Of a DNA stretch of 64,000 bases, positions 61,553 to 64,000 are shown piece by piece. The DNA is from Nitrococcus mobilis Nb-231 (GTDB taxonomy: Bacteria; Pseudomonadota; Gammaproteobacteria; Nitrococcales; Nitrococcaceae). Position numbers and translations under genes: made by a program. The DNA lies in contig NZ_CH672427.1 in assembly GCF_000153205.1 (NCBI RefSeq), positions 1,332,695-1,396,694 on the forward strand, in the 5' to 3' direction. The notes below the pieces were generated by a model that saw only the letters and a list, made by a program, of their open reading frames with translations, made no database searches and was not told where the DNA came from. Position 1 is the stretch's first letter. Every line of letters begins with the position of its first letter.

Positions 61553-62745
61553 ATGGCACTTTCCGCCACACAAATGCGTTCGTTGCCCCAGTATTTTACC
61601 GATCTACCCGATCCACACCGCGCCGAGGGCCGGCGCCATCGCCTGCCTGTGGTGCTGACACTCGCTGCCGGCGCCTCCTTGTGCGGTATGCAGGGCTACA
61701 AGTCGATGGCCGAATGGGCGAGTTCATTGGCTCAAGCGGCCCGCCGGCGTTTTGGTTGCCGGCGCGTCAATGGGCATTACCTCGTGCCCAGCCTGTATGT
61801 GATCCGCGATTGCTTGGTGCGCCTCGGCCCAGAGGCTCTGGATCGGCGCCTACAAGCCTGGCAGGCCGCTCAGCTCAACTCAGAGGAGGCGCTGGCCATG
61901 GATGGCAAAATCATGAAGGGTGGCGTCGATCACACCGGGGCGCAGACCCATATCGTAAGCCTGATCGGGCACGAATCGAAGCACTGCGTCGCCCAAAAAA
62001 AGTCGGCACGCTGAAGCGCAATGACACAGACGAGGCCAAGCGCACCAACGAAATCGGCAGGGCCATCCCACTACTCGAGACCTGGGATATCTCAGGGCGC
62101 GATAATCACCGCCGATGCCCTGCTTACCCAGCGCGCCCTGGCTGAATAGAGCGTCGCACACGATGCGCATTATCACTTCACGGCCAAAGACAATCAGAAA
62201 ACCCTGGCCGAGGCTATCCGCCTGCTCTTTGAACGACGGGGCGCGCAGATTACGCTGAACCGGCCGGCCTTGCGCATGGGCGCATGGGCGCATCGAGCAG
62301 CGGCGTATCGGGTGTAGCACGGCGCTAAATACTTACCTCGACTTCCCACACGTCGGTCAAGTCGGGTTGATCGAGCGCGAACGCACCGAAAAGAAAACCG
62401 CTAAACACAGCTGCGAGACTCTCGGCGGCCTCACCAGCCGAACGCCGCAATAGATGACACCGCAACAAGTACTGGCTATCAATCGGGGCCACTGGTCCAT
62501 TGCAAGCCTGCACTACATCAGCGACTGGAACTATAACGAGGATCGCGGCCAGATCCGCACCGGCCATGGACCAGCCAACGTGACACGGCTGCGCCGCTTC
62601 GCCATCGGCGTGCTCAAGCGCTTCCAAAAACCCGGGCAATACATCCCTGAAATGATGCGCCAACTCGCACCTCGGCCACGCCAAGTGCTCGACTACTTGA
62701 GGCTAACCGCTCATTCAGCCGGAGCAGCCACAACTGGGCCATGAG
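61553..62745 (+). pseudogene. ISAs1-family transposase, frameshifted
   Basis: ATG at 61553 starts MALSATQMRSLPQYFTDLPD; GYKSMAEWASSLAQAARRRF and EEALAMDGKIMKGGVDHTGA (catalytic DGK) follow in frame to about 61998. A frameshift leads to KKVGTLKRNDTDEAKRTNEI, another to ITADALLTQRALAE with a stop, and the end (VLAINRGHWSIASLHYISDW followed by NYNEDRGQIRTGHGPANVTR) lies in a third frame. The last part keeps the HW.ie.lHw.rDv-type motif as HWSIASLHYISDW. The first 310 bp are duplicated at 57380-57690. Confidence 0.87.
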
Positions 62746-62831
62746 AACAAATTCGTCTTGGAAAGCTGTCTATACACAACACAATGGTACTCTGTGAGTA
62801 CCATTGTTATACTGTGCACCGCAAATATTAA

Positions 62832-62894
62832 GGGGCCGTAGCTCAGTTGGGAGAGCGCGACATTCGCATTTGCGAGGTCAGGGACTCGGCTCCA
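62832..62894 (+). pseudogene. Degenerate tRNA-Ala
   Basis: GGGGCCGTAGCTCAGTTGGG and GAGAGCGCGACATTCGCA form a good acceptor strand, D-arm and anticodon loop (CGC-like), but the 3' anticodon stem is mutated and the T-arm is missing about 13 bases before CGGCTCCA. It cannot fold as a full tRNA. It abuts the CTAG flank of the MITE. Confidence 0.7.
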
Positions 62895-62898
62895 CTAG

Positions 62899-63064
62899 CC
62901 CGGAAGTTTCATGAATCCGCGCGATGATTAATGATTGTGCAGCTTGTGGATTCACAGGAGTTTTTGTGAAGAAGCGGCGTATCGGTGACTACGCCCGACT
63001 GAGCAAAATCTTCTGTGGATTCAAGGGGCAAGCGAGGGCGTGTGCGATTCATGAAGTTTCCGGG
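62899..63064. mobile_element. 166-bp MITE with CTAG flanks
   Basis: The left end CCCGGAAGTTTCATGAATC and the complement of the right end GATTCATGAAGTTTCCGGG agree at all but two positions. CTAG occurs directly outside both ends (62895-62898 and 63065-63068), consistent with a 4-bp target duplication. There is no transposase gene. The ends resemble those of IS1380-type elements, from memory only. Confidence 0.8.
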
Positions 63065-63149
63065 CTAGATGCGTAGATGCGGCGCGACCAATCTAGCTAC
63101 AAATTCCGGTGCACCCCGGATCAAGCTACACAATACGCCACTCTATCCT

Positions 63150-63226
<77 letters not shown>

Positions 63227-63544
63227 ATAGGGCCATCATGCCACTGCTCGCCGCGCGAAGACCTGCTCGGTCATCGTTCACTTTGTTCATCCGTATCGAA
63301 ACGACCTACCTGATACCAGAATAACGGTGGTCGAATTCGCTTCCACGCGGATCCAACCCCCAATACTTGCACCGCCTAGCTGCCCAGACGACGCTTGGAA
63401 GCGCTAGAATTCTCCTTGAGATCAGGTAAATTGCCTACGTTTAAAGGAACGAACGAGCGAACCTTTTGTGGCCGTTTCATCCATTCGGTTGCCAACCTAC
63501 GGGGGTCTCCCGAGCGAAGCACCGATACAGATCAGGAGGGCGAA
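63227..63544. other. Intergenic, no gene seen
   Basis: 318 bases between tRNA-Arg and the phosphatase gene. CAGGAGGGCGAA immediately before 63545 is the phosphatase ribosome-binding site. No hairpin or coding sequence is recognised. Confidence 0.45.
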
Positions 63545-64000
63545 ATGATCATCGCCGGCCAAACCCATATCGGCAGTGTACGGGTACGCAACGAGGATGC
63601 CATTGGCTGGGACGAAGCAGCCGGTGTAGCGGTCATCGCCGATGGCATGGGTGGCCATCCCGCAGGCGATGTGGCAAGCCGGCTTGCCGTAGCAACCGTC
63701 TTGGAAGCCGCACGTGAGTCGAACTCGAATAACCGTTCATGGCTTGCGCGGGGCGGTGATCCTGCGCAGCTGATCCATAATGTTCATCAGACCATTCTCA
63801 GCCAAGCCGAGCACGAGCCACGCTACACCGGGATGGGAACGACATTGGTTCTCGCCGCAGTCGATGAGCGGCGCATCGCCATCGCCCATGTCGTGACTCA
63901 CGGGCTTATCGCCTACACGAGGGCTGTTTTCTCGGCTCACCGCGACCACAACCTGGCCCAGGAAGCCCTGGACCAGGCGTGGATCACGCCGGAGCAGCCC
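63545..64000 (+). CDS. PP2C-family Ser/Thr phosphatase, 5' part, with disrupted GDSR region
   Basis: The first 152 codons of a PP2C phosphatase run off the window. THIGSVRVRNEDAIGW and VAVIADGMGGHPAGDVASRL carry the first metal ligands. The expected HVGDSRAYR segment instead reads HVVTHGLIAYTRAVFSAH in frame, while the shifted frame spells DSRAYRLHEG; three one-base losses in short runs near 63893, 63922 and 63942 would explain this and restore the frame at RDHNLAQEALDQAWITPEQ. The product as read lacks the central metal-binding Asp. Either sequencing errors or a decayed gene. AGGAGG precedes the ATG at 7 bases. Confidence 0.8.
   Translation, partial: MIIAGQTHIGSVRVRNEDAIGWDEAAGVAVIADGMGGHPAGDVASRLAVATVLEAARESNSNNRSWLARGGDPAQLIHNVHQTILSQAEHEPRYTGMGTTLVLAAVDERRIAIAHVVTHGLIAYTRAVFSAHRDHNLAQEALDQAWITPEQP

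Overview
This window is a 64 kb, GC-rich chromosomal segment from a gammaproteobacterium. Complete pqqABCDE, a glutathione-dependent formaldehyde pathway, a phasin and a NarK-like transporter suggest a respiratory organism that oxidises alcohols or C1 compounds and may store polyhydroxyalkanoate. The taxon is inferred from gene content only.

Layout. Positions 1-10.1 kb are an accessory zone. It holds a secreted hypothetical protein, a metzincin protease with a P-domain, an IS481-type element inserted into a REP-associated transposase (RAYT) pseudogene with a readable 6-bp target duplication, an IS5 fragment, a coiled-coil/lipoprotein gene pair, two toxin-antitoxin pairs and two RAYT genes. 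Positions 10.2-39.6 kb are one uninterrupted minus-strand operon for an extracellular contractile injection system (eCIS, Afp/PVC type). In transcription order it encodes: DUF4255 cap-like protein, carboxypeptidase-regulatory-like protein, sheath 1, tube 1, sheath 2, tube 2, Afp7-like tube-initiator, a 57-residue protein, gpD-like hub, gpV spike, a 574-aa unknown, gp25, gpJ-like baseplate protein, beta-propeller/Tail_P2_I protein, tape-measure protein, AAA+ ATPase, coiled-coil protein, two proteins sharing an N-terminal module, and a DUF4157/peptidoglycan-binding protein with a variable C-terminus that is the best candidate cargo toxin. Most neighbours overlap or lie within a few bases, so the locus is probably one translationally coupled unit.

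Positions 40-48.4 kb carry the C1/PQQ block: S-(hydroxymethyl)glutathione dehydrogenase, S-formylglutathione hydrolase, then hicBA, vapBC and a duplicated fragment of the hydrolase, then pqqA-E. Positions 48.7-55 kb look like ordinary chromosome: diguanylate cyclase, phasin, HugZ-like flavoprotein, HPF-like protein, EAL/HDOD protein, NarK-like transporter. Positions 55.4-62.8 kb are an insertion-sequence graveyard (IS630, DUF4338-ISAs1, IS4/Tn5-like, IS481 and ISAs1 remnants) around one intact universal stress protein gene. The last kilobase has a degenerate tRNA-Ala, a 166-bp MITE with CTAG flanks, a tRNA-Arg(CCT) and the start of a PP2C phosphatase gene whose GDSR region is scrambled by compensating one-base losses.

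The eCIS locus is the main point of interest: it has two sheath/tube pairs, no obvious PAAR tip gene, several proteins I cannot name, and a polymorphic effector. A 41-bp quasi-palindromic repeat lies on either side of the eCIS region (2.5 kb and 40.5 kb), with a partial third copy at the window start.
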